DNA of 61,865 bases from an uncultured Collinsella sp. (GTDB lineage: Bacteria > Actinomycetota > Coriobacteriia > Coriobacteriales > Coriobacteriaceae): contig UQOY01000012.1 in NCBI GenBank assembly GCA_900542825.1, positions 1 through 61,865 of the forward strand. The letters run 5' to 3'. The position numbers and the translations under genes are program-made. Positions 16,877 to 25,608 of the stretch are shown one piece after another; within the stretch, counting starts at the first letter, position 1; every line of letters begins with the position of its first letter. The notes under the pieces are model-generated. The model ran no database searches, was not told where the DNA came from, and saw nothing but the letters and a program-made list of their open reading frames with translations.

Positions 16877-19024
16877 TTACTTTCCCTGCACCATGGTGAG
16901 CGAGATCTTCTTGCGGTCGCGATCGACCTTTTCGACCCACACCTTGACCGTATCGCCGACGCGTACCACGTCGCTCGGGTGCTTGACGAAGCGGTTGGCC
17001 AGCTTGGAGATATGTACGAGGCCGTCCTGGTGCACGCCCACGTCGACGAAGGCGCCAAAGTCCACAACGTTGCGCACCGTACCCTTGAGTTCCATGCCGG
17101 GCTCCAGGTCGTCGATGGAAAGTGCCGAGCGGCTAAAGACCACCTCGGGCGCGTCGTCGCGCGGGTCGCGGCCGGGCTTCTTGAGCTCGTTGACAATGTC
17201 GATGAGCGTGAGGGTGCCGCAGTTCAGGTCGCTTGCCAGCGCCGAGATGCTGCCCAGACGGCGCTCGATGTCGGGCACGCCGCCGCGACTGAGCTCGCTG
17301 GCTTTAACGCCTGCGCGCTCCAGGACAGACGTGGCCACCTCGTAGCTCTCGGGGTGGACGCTTGTCGCGTCGAGTGGGTTCTTGCCGCCGCTGATGCGCA
17401 AAAAGCCCGCGGCGTTGAGATATGCCTTGGGTCCCAGCTTGGGGACCTTCTTGAGCTGGCGGCGATCGGTAAAGGCGCCATTTTCCTCGCGGTAGGCCAC
17501 GATGTTTTTGGCCACGCTCGGCGTGATACCCGATACGTAGCCCAGCAGGCTCGCGCTCGCGGTGTTCACGTCGACGCCCACGCGGTTGACGACGTCCTCC
17601 ACCACGTGTCCCAGGGTGCGCGAAAGCTCAGCCTGGTCAAGGTCGTGCTGGTACTGGCCTACGCCGATGGACTGGGGCGGAATCTTGACGAGCTCTGCCA
17701 GCGGGTCTTGCAGGCGGCGGCCCAGGCTCATGGCGCCACGCACGGTGACATCTAGGTCGGGATACTCCTGGCTTGCGAGCTCGGAGGCGGAGTACACCGA
17801 CGCGCCGGCTTCGTTGACGATGGTGTATCGAAGGCCGGGCGCCTGCTCGGCGATGAACTCCGAGACGACTTCCTCGGTCTCGCGGCTAGCGGTGCCATTG
17901 CCGATGACGATGGTGTTGACGCCGTCCTTCTTGACGAGGTGGGCGAGCTCGCGCTTGGTGCCGGCGACGTCGTGGCGCGGCTTGGTGGGGTAGACCACGC
18001 CGTGGTCGAGTAGCTTGCCGGTCTCGTCCATGACGGCGACCTTGCAGCCGGTGCGGTAGCCCGGGTCGAGTGCGAGCACGCGGGCGCCGCGCACGGGGCG
18101 TGCCGAGAGCAGGCCCTCGAGATTCTTGGCAAAGACGTTGATGGCCTCGGTCTGCGCACGGACGGTGAGTTTGGCGCGGGCCTCGCGCTCCAGTGAGGGG
18201 GCCATGAGGCGCTTGTAGCCGTCGGCGATGGCGGCATCGAAGACAGGCGCGAAGACGCCCTGGCGTCGGGGCCAACGGCTGCCGAGGCGTGCCGTGGCGG
18301 CGGCGCCGTCGACGTTCACGCGCACGCGGAGCTTGCCCTCGCGCTCACCGCGGTCGATAGCCAGCACACGGTGGTTAGGGATGCGGCGCAGCGGTTCGTC
18401 ATAGCTGTAGTACGGCTCGTAGGGGGTCTTCTCGGCGGGGTCGGTGGCCTCGACGACGATATCGGCGGTGTTTTGCGTAAAGGCGCGCAGGTCGGCGACG
18501 TTCTCGGGGTCCTCGGCTACCGTCTCGGCCACGATGTCCGCCGCGCCGGCGAGCGCCTTCTCAGGCGTGTCGAAGCCGGCATCCTCGTTGACGTATGCCG
18601 CGGCGGCGTCGAGCGCGCTGCCCTTGGCGGATGCCTGCATGATGATCATGTTGGCGAGCGGCTCCAGGCCTGCCTCGCGGGCCTTCTGTGCGCGGGTCAT
18701 GCGCTTTTTGCGGTAGGGCTTGTAGAGGTCCTCGACACGCTGGAGCTGCGTGGCCTCGCGAATCTGCTGCTCGAGTTCGGGCGTGAGTTTGCCCTGGGCG
18801 TCGATGAGCAGGATGACGTCCTCTTTGCGTTGCTCAAGATTGCGCAGGTAGGACAGGCGCTCGTCGAGGGCGCGCAGGGCGACGTCGTCCATGCCGCCCG
18901 TGGCTTCCTTGCGGTAGCGCGAGATAAAGGGGATGGTGTTGCCCTCGTCGATGAGCTTGACGGCCGCCTCGATGTTGGCGGCCTTAAGGTTGAGCTCGCG
19001 GGCGAGCTGGGCGATAAGATCCAT
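16877..19024 (-). CDS. tex: Tex-family S1 RNA-binding transcription accessory protein
   Basis: A 715-aa nucleic-acid-binding protein. Tex_N occupies the first about 190 residues (NTIPFISRYRKEATGGMDD is typical), then a YqgF/RNase H-like domain (LALDPGYRTGCKVAVMD), a helix-hairpin-helix region (SLLGYVSGITPSVAKNIV, KVPKLGPKAYLNAAGFL) and a C-terminal S1 domain (GMELKGTVRNVVDFGAFVDVGV, DGLVHIS). It acts in the cytoplasm on RNA and transcription complexes. The start is the ATG at 19024, preceded by AAGGAG; a reading from 19093 adds 23 residues without homology. Confidence 0.92.
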   Translation of the reverse strand: MDLIAQLARELNLKAANIEAAVKLIDEGNTIPFISRYRKEATGGMDDVALRALDERLSYLRNLEQRKEDVILLIDAQGKLTPELEQQIREATQLQRVEDLYKPYRKKRMTRAQKAREAGLEPLANMIIMQASAKGSALDAAAAYVNEDAGFDTPEKALAGAADIVAETVAEDPENVADLRAFTQNTADIVVEATDPAEKTPYEPYYSYDEPLRRIPNHRVLAIDRGEREGKLRVRVNVDGAAATARLGSRWPRRQGVFAPVFDAAIADGYKRLMAPSLEREARAKLTVRAQTEAINVFAKNLEGLLSARPVRGARVLALDPGYRTGCKVAVMDETGKLLDHGVVYPTKPRHDVAGTKRELAHLVKKDGVNTIVIGNGTASRETEEVVSEFIAEQAPGLRYTIVNEAGASVYSASELASQEYPDLDVTVRGAMSLGRRLQDPLAELVKIPPQSIGVGQYQHDLDQAELSRTLGHVVEDVVNRVGVDVNTASASLLGYVSGITPSVAKNIVAYREENGAFTDRRQLKKVPKLGPKAYLNAAGFLRISGGKNPLDATSVHPESYEVATSVLERAGVKASELSRGGVPDIERRLGSISALASDLNCGTLTLIDIVNELKKPGRDPRDDAPEVVFSRSALSIDDLEPGMELKGTVRNVVDFGAFVDVGVHQDGLVHISKLANRFVKHPSDVVRVGDTVKVWVEKVDRDRKKISLTMVQGK

Positions 19025-19185
19025 GGGACTCCTTGCGTTTATGGTGCATTTGCAGCACAGAGCTACCAAGGATACCACCCGGCGCTCCACCAAAGCAGTC
19101 TTTTTGGGACGGGGCTTTTTTAGCTACTTTCGTCGTTTAGCCTGCGCGATGATTTTTCTGGGATGGGGATATAAAAATCATCCTT

Positions 19186-19220
19186 ACAAAACGAGGCCCT
19201 GGCCAAACGGCCAGGGCCTC
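19186..19220 (-). terminator. Terminator of the ABC exporter operon
   Basis: GAGGCCCTGGCC (19193-19204) pairs perfectly with GGCCAGGGCCTC (19209-19220) around AAAC. On the minus strand the stem is followed by GTTTTG. Confidence 0.7.
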
Positions 19221-19260
19221 ACTATTTCTCTTCAGCTTGCGAGAAAAGACCGTGCGCGTA

Positions 19261-19364
19261 GGAGCTCCCCGAGGGAGGCGGGGTGTTTGCTCCGCGCGCA
19301 GTTTCGCAGCGCAGCGAGAATGTTTGAGCACGGAGTAAACACCCCGCCTCCCTCGGGGAGCTCC
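19261..19364. repeat. Large inverted repeat with 34-bp arms
   Basis: Arms 19261-19294 and 19331-19364 are complementary over 34 positions with one G/A difference (a wobble pair on one strand); the spacer is 36 nt. The arms start GGAGCTCCCCGAGGG. It lies between the exporter stop and its terminator. Confidence 0.8.
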
Positions 19365-19389
19365 GTCGGGAGCGTAGGGCTATTTTGAG

Positions 19390-21309
19390 CTACTCCAGCT
19401 CAAACGCACCCGTGTACAGCTGGTAGTAATACCCGCGCTTGGCGATCAGCTCGTCGTGGTTGCCGCGCTCGATGATGCGGCCGTGATCCAGACAGATGAT
19501 CGCGTCAGAGTTGCGCACGGTGGACAGGCGGTGTGCGATGACAAACGTCGTGCGGCCTTCCATGAGTTTATCCATGCCCGCCTGCACGATAGCCTCGGTG
19601 CGGGTGTCGATGGAGCTCGTTGCCTCGTCCAGAATCATTGCCGGCGGATCGGCGACGGCGGCGCGTGCGATCGAAATCAGCTGGCGCTGGCCCTGCGACA
19701 GCTGGGCGCCGTTGCCGGTAAGCATGGTGTCGTAGCCGTCGGGCAGGCGGGTGATAAAGTCGTCCGCGCCCGCGAGCTTGGCCGCCGCGATGCACTCCTC
19801 GTCGGTAGCGTCCAGGTTGCCGTAGCGGATGTTATCCATCACGGTGCCGGTGAACAGGTTCACGTCCTGCAGCACGACGCCCAGCGAGCGGCGCAGATCG
19901 GCCTTGCGGATCTTGTTGACGTTAATGCCGTCGTAGCGGATCTTGCCGTCGGCAATGTCATAGAAGCGGTTGATGAGGTTGGTGATGGTCGTCTTGCCCG
20001 CACCGGTGGCGCCGACAAACGCGACCTTCTGGCCCGGCTTGGCAAACACGGACACGCCGTGCAGCACCTCGTGGTCGGGCGTATAGCCAAAGTCGACGTT
20101 GTCCATGACCAGGTCGCCGCGCAGCGGCACGTACTCGATCTCGCCGGTTGCGCGGTGCGGATGTTTCCATGCCCACATGCCGGTGTGGTGGTCGGCCTCC
20201 TCGAACTGCCAGGTCTCGGGGTTCACCTGCGCGTTGACGAGCGTCACGTAGCCTTCGTCGGCTTCGGGCTCCTCGTCGATGAGCTCAAAGATGCGGTCGG
20301 CGCCGGCGAGGCCCATGACCACGGCGTTGATCTGCTGCGAGATCTGGCCGATCTGTCCGCAGAACTGCTTGGTCATGTTGAGGAACGGCACCACGACTGC
20401 GATGGACAGCGCCATGCCCGAGATGCTCAGGTTGGGCACGCCCAGCGCCAGGAAAATGCCGCCTGCCAGCGCTACCAGCACGTAGAGCAGGTTGCCCAGG
20501 TTCATAAGGATGGGCATGAGGATGTTGGCGTACATGTTGGCCTTCTGCGAGACCTCGAAGAGCTTTTCGTTGCGCTCGTCAAAATCGGCCTCGGCGGCAG
20601 ACTCGTGGCAGAATGCCTTGACGACCTTCTGGCCGTTCATGACCTCCTCGATATGGCCCTCGACCACGCCGAGTTCGGCCTGCTGCGCAATGAAGAAACG
20701 CGCGGAGTTGGAGCCGAGCAGCTTGGTCATAAAGGTCATAAAGACGACGCCGGCCACAATGACCAGGCACATCCACACGCTGTAGTACAGCATGATAAAG
20801 AACACCGTGACGATGACGATGGTCGTCATGAGCAGGTTGGGCAGCGACTGGCTGATCATCTGGCGCAGCGTGTCGATGTCGTTGGTGTAGTGGCTCATGA
20901 TGTCGCCGCGCTGGTGCGTGTCGAAGTAGCGAATCGGCAGGTCCTGCATGCGGTTGAACATCTTCTCGCGCAGCTTCTCGAGCGAGCCCTGCGTGACGAT
21001 GGCCATGGCGCGGTTCCAGAACAGCGAGGACAGGATGCCGACGCCGTAGATGCAGGCGAGGGTGGTCACGAGCTGTGCGATCTTGGGCTGTGCGGCTTCC
21101 CAATCGCCCGACTGCCACGATTCGCTAATAATCTGTAGGGCGCTCTGAAGGAAGGTCGCGCCGATGGAGTTGATGATGGCGCAGAGCACCACGCCGACGA
21201 CGACGAGGGGCAAAAGCACGGGGTAGAAGCCAAAGAGCGTCTTGATGAGGCGCGACATGGTGCCGCCCTTGCGGTTGAGCGCGCGCTCAGCGGTCGTTGT
21301 CTTACTCAT
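19390..21309 (-). CDS. ABC exporter half-transporter with consensus ATP site residues
   Basis: A 639-aa type IV (ABC-B-like) exporter: six transmembrane helices in residues about 30-340, then an ATPase domain with Walker A GATGAGKTT, signature LSQGQ and Walker B ILDEATSSID carrying the catalytic Glu. A proline/histidine-containing insert (about residues 375-400) lies between the membrane and ATPase domains. Its ATG overlaps the stop of the partner gene by 8 nt (ATGAGTAA), so the two are co-translated and likely heterodimeric. Probably exports a drug or other amphiphile out of the cell; MarR control fits that. Confidence 0.9.
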   Translation of the reverse strand: MSKTTTAERALNRKGGTMSRLIKTLFGFYPVLLPLVVVGVVLCAIINSIGATFLQSALQIISESWQSGDWEAAQPKIAQLVTTLACIYGVGILSSLFWNRAMAIVTQGSLEKLREKMFNRMQDLPIRYFDTHQRGDIMSHYTNDIDTLRQMISQSLPNLLMTTIVIVTVFFIMLYYSVWMCLVIVAGVVFMTFMTKLLGSNSARFFIAQQAELGVVEGHIEEVMNGQKVVKAFCHESAAEADFDERNEKLFEVSQKANMYANILMPILMNLGNLLYVLVALAGGIFLALGVPNLSISGMALSIAVVVPFLNMTKQFCGQIGQISQQINAVVMGLAGADRIFELIDEEPEADEGYVTLVNAQVNPETWQFEEADHHTGMWAWKHPHRATGEIEYVPLRGDLVMDNVDFGYTPDHEVLHGVSVFAKPGQKVAFVGATGAGKTTITNLINRFYDIADGKIRYDGINVNKIRKADLRRSLGVVLQDVNLFTGTVMDNIRYGNLDATDEECIAAAKLAGADDFITRLPDGYDTMLTGNGAQLSQGQRQLISIARAAVADPPAMILDEATSSIDTRTEAIVQAGMDKLMEGRTTFVIAHRLSTVRNSDAIICLDHGRIIERGNHDELIAKRGYYYQLYTGAFELE

Positions 21310-23116
21310 GTGCCTCGCCTCCTTCCTGGGTCTGAGCTTGCGTTGCGGATGCCTCGGTGTCGGCCTCGACGGCCCCTTCGCCCTCGGCAGACATCTTGTT
21401 CTGCGAGGTAAAGGTCTCGCGGTAGATCTCGCTCGTCTTGAGCAACTCGTCGTGGTTACCGATCTGCGCGATACGGCCGCCCTCCATGACGATGATGCGG
21501 TCTGCGTCTTGCACGGAGCTGATGCGCTGGGCGATGATGAGCTTGGTCGTGTTGGGCAGATAGCTTGCCAGCCCTGCGCGGATCTTGGCGTCGGTCTTGG
21601 TGTCGACGGCGCTGGTGGAGTCGTCCAGGATCAAGATCTTGGGGCGACGCAGCAGGGCACGTGCAATGCACAGGCGCTGCTTCTGACCGCCCGAAACGTT
21701 GGAGCCGCCCTGTTCGATCCAGGTGTCGTAGCCCTTGGGGAAACCGTCGACAAACTCGTCGGCGCAGGCCAGATGTGCGGCCTCGCGGACTTCCTCGTCG
21801 GTGGCGTTCGGGTCGCCCCAGCGCAGATTCTCGGCGATGGTGCCGCTAAACAGCACGTTTTTCTGCAGCACCATGGCTACCTGGTGGCGCAGCGCGTCCA
21901 GGCCGTAGTCGCGCACGTCCACGCCGCCCACGCGCACAGCGCCTTCGGTGGTGTCGTACAGGCGGGCGATGAGGTTAACGAGCGTGGACTTGGCCGAGCC
22001 GGTGCCGCCGATGATGCCGATGGTCTCGCCGCTCGTAATGTGCAGGTCGATATCGTCGAGCGCCTGGCGCTTCGCATGCTTGGAATACTTAAAGCTCACG
22101 TGGTCAAAGTCGATGGAACCGTCGGCAACCTCGAGCACGGGCTCGGCGGGATCGGCGATCGTGGGCTCGGCGGCCAGCACCTCGGCAATGCGGTGTGCCG
22201 ATTCGTCGGCCATGGTCACCATGACAAAGATCATCGACAGCTGCATCAGGCTCATGAGAATCTGGAAACCATAGGTAAAGGTCGAGGAGAGCTGGCCCAC
22301 GTCGAACAGCGTGCCCTGGCTCGTGATGATGAGCTTGGAGCCCAGGTAGATGATGACGACAAACGCGCCGTTGACGCAGATGTTCATCATGGGGTTGTTA
22401 AAGGCGAGCAGCTTCTCGGCGCGGGTGAAGTCCATCTGGACGTCGCGCGCGGCGGTCGCGAACTTCTCCTTCTCAAAGTCTTCGCGCACATAGCTCTTAA
22501 CCACGCGCATGCCGGTGACGTTTTCCTCGACGGACTCGTTAAGGGCATCGTACTTGTGGAACACGCGCGAGAAGATGGGGCGCACCTTAAAGATGATAAA
22601 GAACAGTCCAAAGCCCAGCAGCGGAATGATGACCAGGTAGACCATGGCGACGCTGCCGCCCATGATAAACGCCATGGTAAAGGCGAAGATCAATACCAGC
22701 GGCGCGCGCACGGCGATACGGATGATCATCATAAAGGCCTGCTGCACGTTGTTGATGTCGGTGGTCAGGCGCGTGACGAGCGAGGAGCTCGAGAACTCAT
22801 CGATGTTGGCAAAGCTGAACGTCTGGATCTTGTAAAACAGGTCGTGACGTAGGTTCTTGGCGAAGCCGCAACTCGCATGGCTGCAGGTGACGCCGGCAGC
22901 GGCGCCAAAAGCAAGCGACGTCAGCGCGATGAGCACCAAAAAGCCTGCGGTGGGAAGCATCTCGGCTACGGTGGCGCCGTCTTTGATGGCGTCGATCAGG
23001 TTGGCGGTGATAAATGGAATCAGCATCTCGCAGAGCACCTCGCCAAGCACGAGCAACGGCGTGGCAACGGTGACTTTCATATAGTCGCGGATGCTGCCCA
23101 TGAGGGTTTTAATCAT
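21302..23116 (-). CDS. ABC exporter half-transporter with degenerate catalytic site
   Basis: A 604-aa half-transporter: six membrane helices (about 15-310), then an ATPase with Walker A GGTGSAKST (Ala replaces the third glycine), signature VSGGQ and Walker B ILILDDSTSAVD, in which Asp replaces the catalytic Glu. This pattern matches heterodimeric exporters with one non-hydrolysing site (TM287/288 and LmrCD types). The C terminus is a Glu/Ala/Thr-rich tail. The start ATG at 23116 overlaps the MarR gene stop by 8 nt. Confidence 0.9.
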   Translation of the reverse strand: MIKTLMGSIRDYMKVTVATPLLVLGEVLCEMLIPFITANLIDAIKDGATVAEMLPTAGFLVLIALTSLAFGAAAGVTCSHASCGFAKNLRHDLFYKIQTFSFANIDEFSSSSLVTRLTTDINNVQQAFMMIIRIAVRAPLVLIFAFTMAFIMGGSVAMVYLVIIPLLGFGLFFIIFKVRPIFSRVFHKYDALNESVEENVTGMRVVKSYVREDFEKEKFATAARDVQMDFTRAEKLLAFNNPMMNICVNGAFVVIIYLGSKLIITSQGTLFDVGQLSSTFTYGFQILMSLMQLSMIFVMVTMADESAHRIAEVLAAEPTIADPAEPVLEVADGSIDFDHVSFKYSKHAKRQALDDIDLHITSGETIGIIGGTGSAKSTLVNLIARLYDTTEGAVRVGGVDVRDYGLDALRHQVAMVLQKNVLFSGTIAENLRWGDPNATDEEVREAAHLACADEFVDGFPKGYDTWIEQGGSNVSGGQKQRLCIARALLRRPKILILDDSTSAVDTKTDAKIRAGLASYLPNTTKLIIAQRISSVQDADRIIVMEGGRIAQIGNHDELLKTSEIYRETFTSQNKMSAEGEGAVEADTEASATQAQTQEGGEAHE

Positions 23117-23615
23117 CCAGTTCCTCCCAGGTTTTGCGAATCTTGTCGAGCATATCGGCGAGCTGCTCGCGCTCGTCGTGGGTGAGGGCGCTAAAGGCCT
23201 GTTCCCTAAAGCGCAGGCGGGCAGCCTGCTCTACGTGGGCCTTTTCCCATCCCGCTTCGGTCAGGCGAATGGTGAGCTGCCGCCGGTCTTTGGGATTGCG
23301 GCTGCGCTCGATAAGGCCGGCGCATTCAATCTTGGAGAGAATCTCGGAAAGCGAACCGGGCTTAAGATCAAAGTGCAAGCCCAGTTCCTGCTGTGACATC
23401 TCGCCGTTTGGCTGCTTGGCGAGCAGGCAGACGATGGGCGCCTTTCCCGAGGCGCCGCCGCCGTGAAAGTGCAGAAAGTGTCCGCAGAAGCCCAGTCCGT
23501 TCAGGATGTGCTTGGCAAGCGCGTCTGATTGGGACTGTGCCGCGGGCGCATCTGCGGGCTCGATGGGGTCGCCGCCCGGTGTGTGGGGGCAGATGCCGAT
23601 GTGGCCATCGCACAT
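23109..23615 (-). CDS. MarR-family transcriptional regulator of the exporter operon
   Basis: A 168-aa winged-helix regulator. The core HTH is MSQQELGLHFDLKPGSLSEILSKIE... with the wing at RNPKDRRQLTIRLTEAG, the MarR signature. The N terminus is longer than usual and rich in Cys, His and Pro (MCDGHIGICPHTPGG), possibly a metal or redox sensor (inference). It leads the operon with both ABC subunits and its promoter carries a perfect inverted repeat, so it probably represses itself and the exporter. RBS GAAAGGAG. Confidence 0.9.
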   Translation of the reverse strand: MCDGHIGICPHTPGGDPIEPADAPAAQSQSDALAKHILNGLGFCGHFLHFHGGGASGKAPIVCLLAKQPNGEMSQQELGLHFDLKPGSLSEILSKIECAGLIERSRNPKDRRQLTIRLTEAGWEKAHVEQAARLRFREQAFSALTHDEREQLADMLDKIRKTWEELDD

Positions 23616-23630
23616 GGTGTCGCTCCTTTC

Positions 23631-23693
23631 TTTAGTTAGGTAGTGGAATTGTTTTGTGCCTAACTAATCTAGGAGCATAAGAAATCAATGTCA
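23631..23693 (-). promoter_or_regulatory. MarR operon promoter with overlapping operator
   Basis: On the minus strand, TTGACA (23688-23693) and TAGATT (23665-23670) are separated by 17 nt. A perfect inverted repeat, TTAGTTAGG (23631-23639) and CCTAACTAA (23658-23666), overlaps the -10 and the start region. This fits an autoregulated MarR promoter. Confidence 0.8.
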
Positions 23694-23709
23694 AGGTACC
23701 AAACTAGTG

Positions 23710-23854
23710 GTTACGCGGTTTTACCAAACCGCGTAACGGCTCGACGCTGCAAACGCTCCTAAGCGGCAATCTGACGTTCAATCGTCGGGCATGGCCACAA
23801 GGCCTATGCCCTCCTCTTTCACGCCACCTTGCTCGCTTAGGAACGTTTTCGCTG
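23710..23854 (+). repeat. Structured intergenic element, copy E1
   Basis: First hairpin GTTACGCGGTTT / AAACCGCGTAAC with loop TACC (23710-23737), then TCGACGCTGC, an outer stem CCTAAGCG / CGCTTAGG, the block ATCTGACGTTCAA and an inner hairpin GGGCATGGCC / GGCCTATGCCC. Same layout as copies at 31779, 35545, 41551 and 57082, but with different paired bases. Confidence 0.8.
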
Positions 23855-23895
23855 TCCGTCCTCAATCTGCAGCGCTGCCTCGGTTGGCATTTGAG

Positions 23896-23926
23896 TGATC
23901 CGTGGGGGACGGAGGAAAACGGATCA
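23896..23926. repeat. REP-like hairpin (TGATCCGT type)
   Basis: TGATCCGT pairs with ACGGATCA around GGGGGACGGAGGAAA. A near-identical unit lies inside the M20 peptidase gene at 39937, and a partial one at 41725. Confidence 0.65.
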
Positions 23927-23964
23927 TTTTGGGCTGCGGTGACGCCCTTTCGAAGTTGCTTTGC

Positions 23965-24120
23965 CCAAAACTATGCCGGATTACTACGATGAATTCGAAA
24001 TTTCAGACCACGGCATTGTTTTTCGGAAAATTACAAGCTGCCTACCTGCGGTTTTGCTGGAGTGCAATTCGTTGTGGTTGGAGACTTGCGGTTTATCGTA
24101 GTAATCCGGCATAGTTTTGG
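23965..24120. mobile_element. MITE-like element with 26-bp perfect terminal inverted repeats
   Basis: CCAAAACTATGCCGG... (23965-23990) is the exact reverse complement of 24095-24120 over 26 bp. The 104-bp interior encodes nothing recognisable. No target duplication is obvious. Size and structure suit a miniature inverted-repeat element or a long foldback RNA. Confidence 0.65.
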
Positions 24121-24300
24121 AATGGTAGTAAATAGATGGCAGCTACTGTGCCGCTAGCGCCGCGATTTGCCTCCCATTTCCGAAACCTTTCCGCAACAAT
24201 TTGCCCTTCGTACCGCTCGCCTCCGCTCGCAACGCCCCCTGCGCTACACTTAGTCGCACTGTGGCGCTGCTGCGCCGCGCCCGACCCAAGGGAGACCCTC

Positions 24301-25125
24301 ATGAAGAACACTCAGCTGCTGCTGATCAACGATATGTGCGGTTACGGCAAGGTCGCGCTTTCTGCCATGCTGCCGGTGCTGTCGCACATGGGCTATCGTA
24401 TCCACAACCTGCCGACGGCCCTCGTTTCCGATACGCTCAACTACCCCAAGTTCTACATCCACGACACCACGGAGTATGTCCGCCAGAGCCTCGCCATCTG
24501 GGAGGAGCTCGGCTTTGAATTCGACGCCATCTCGACCGGCTTTATCGTGACCGAGGAAGAGGCGCGTATCATCTCGGACTTTTGCCACCGCCGCGCGCAA
24601 AAGGGCACCAAGGTGTTCGTCGACCCCATCATGGCCGACAACGGCAAACTTTACGCCGGCGTGCCCGAGTCGACCATCGGCCTTATGCGCAGCCTGGTCG
24701 AGTGCGCCGATTACGCGGTGCCCAACTATACCGAGGCGTGTTTGCTCACCGATACGCCTATGGCCGAACAGATGACGGCCGATGAGGCTCGTGCGCTCGT
24801 GGACGCCATGCTCGCGCTGGGCGCCAAGTCGGTGGTCATTACGAGTGCGAAGGTCGACGGGGCGAGTGCCGTCATCGGCTACGACCATGTGGCGGGAGAG
24901 TACTTCACGATTCCCTTTGAGCTGATCCCGGTGTATTTCCCGGGCACGGGCGATACGTTCTCGTCGGTGCTCGTGGGTCGCGTTATGGCTGGCTGGAGCT
25001 TACAGCGAGCGACGACCGACGCTATGCGTGTTGTGGCCGAGCTTATCGAGCGCAATGCCGACCAAGAGGACAAGTCGGCCGGTCTTCCCATCGAGGCCTG
25101 CCTGGATGTGATTGACCATGAGTAA
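24301..25125 (+). CDS. pdxY: Pyridoxamine/pyridoxal kinase (PdxY/ThiD fold)
   Basis: A 274-aa ribokinase-fold enzyme that phosphorylates vitamin B6 vitamers. Features: MCGYGKVALSAMLPVL near the N terminus (substrate loop of PdxK/PdxY), GFIVTEEEA, the FVDPIMADNGKLY segment typical of the family, VPNYTEACLLT, and the anion-hole/catalytic motif FPGTGDTFSSVLVGR with the base Asp. The ATG at 24301 is used; upstream in-frame sequence is part of the repeat-rich region. RBS GGGAGACCC is acceptable. Overlaps the next gene by ATGAGTAA. Confidence 0.85.
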   Translation: MKNTQLLLINDMCGYGKVALSAMLPVLSHMGYRIHNLPTALVSDTLNYPKFYIHDTTEYVRQSLAIWEELGFEFDAISTGFIVTEEEARIISDFCHRRAQKGTKVFVDPIMADNGKLYAGVPESTIGLMRSLVECADYAVPNYTEACLLTDTPMAEQMTADEARALVDAMLALGAKSVVITSAKVDGASAVIGYDHVAGEYFTIPFELIPVYFPGTGDTFSSVLVGRVMAGWSLQRATTDAMRVVAELIERNADQEDKSAGLPIEACLDVIDHE

Positions 25126-25447
25126 TGCTGGTGAGGGCGGCGTCAAGCCCGCGGGCGAGAACAGGCCGCTCGGTGCGCCGCGTGGCAAGCGTCCGCGTAT
25201 CCGCGTGAGCTGCGTGGACCAGCTGGGTGCGTGCCGCTGTCACCATGGTCACAAGCCGGGCGACGTTTTTGACTTCGACCGCGATCGCGGCAAGATGTGC
25301 TCCATGGCCTGTCACGTGGGCTTTCCCTATATCGATATCCTGCGCTATGGCGGAACCGTGCCTGGCAACGAGCCTGGTACGGCAAAGTTCTGCTGCCCCG
25401 AGGTCGATACGCTGAACGTCTGGCTTGCCGAGATCGTCGACGAGTAA
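25118..25447 (+). CDS. TIGR04076-like small cysteine-rich protein
   Basis: A 109-aa protein with a central RIRVSCVDQLGACRCHHGHKPGD strand-loop, MCSMACHVGFPYIDILRYGG and a C-terminal FCCPEVDTLNVWLAEI. These match the pattern I know for the TIGR04076 family, whose function is unknown. Seven cysteines and the paired histidines hint at metal binding. The ATG at 25118 overlaps the pyridoxamine kinase stop by 8 nt, so the two are translationally coupled. The first about 30 residues are polar and probably flexible. Confidence 0.65.
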   Translation: MSNAGEGGVKPAGENRPLGAPRGKRPRIRVSCVDQLGACRCHHGHKPGDVFDFDRDRGKMCSMACHVGFPYIDILRYGGTVPGNEPGTAKFCCPEVDTLNVWLAEIVDE

Positions 25448-25449
25448 CC

Positions 25450-25571
25450 GAGCGTGGATAATCTCCCACCGAGATAATGAGCGTGGATCTTCTCCCGTTT
25501 AGGGCGCCCTTGAACGCTCAAAGTGGGAGATTTTCCACGCTCATTTTTCATGCGGGAGATTATCCACGCTC
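25450..25571. repeat. Nested four-copy palindrome (GAGCGTGGAT..TCTCCC)
   Basis: Two direct copies of a 19-bp unit (25450-25468, 25479-25497) are followed by two inverted copies (25524-25542, 25553-25571). Copy 1 matches inverted copy 4 at 18 of 19 positions. Copies 2 and 3 also pair with a few changes, giving a hairpin within a hairpin. It lies between convergent genes, just past the TIGR04076-like stop. Confidence 0.8.
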
Positions 25572-25608
25572 ATTTCGCGCCGAAGGCGTGGCTCGCGACC
25601 TTGCTTGT

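Larger units (their letters stand above)
19025..19389. other. Gene-free stretch with hairpins between tex and the ABC exporter
   Basis: No credible gene. It holds a 10-bp inverted repeat GATGATTTTT/AAAAATCATC (19148-19182), the exporter operon terminator (19193-19220) and a 34-bp-arm hairpin (19261-19364). The tex promoter must lie at its left end, but I see no convincing -35/-10 pair. Confidence 0.6.

Noticed and set aside
25450..25571. CRISPR-like repeats
   Set aside because: Only four units, in two orientations, with unequal spacers and no cas genes nearby; it is a nested palindrome.
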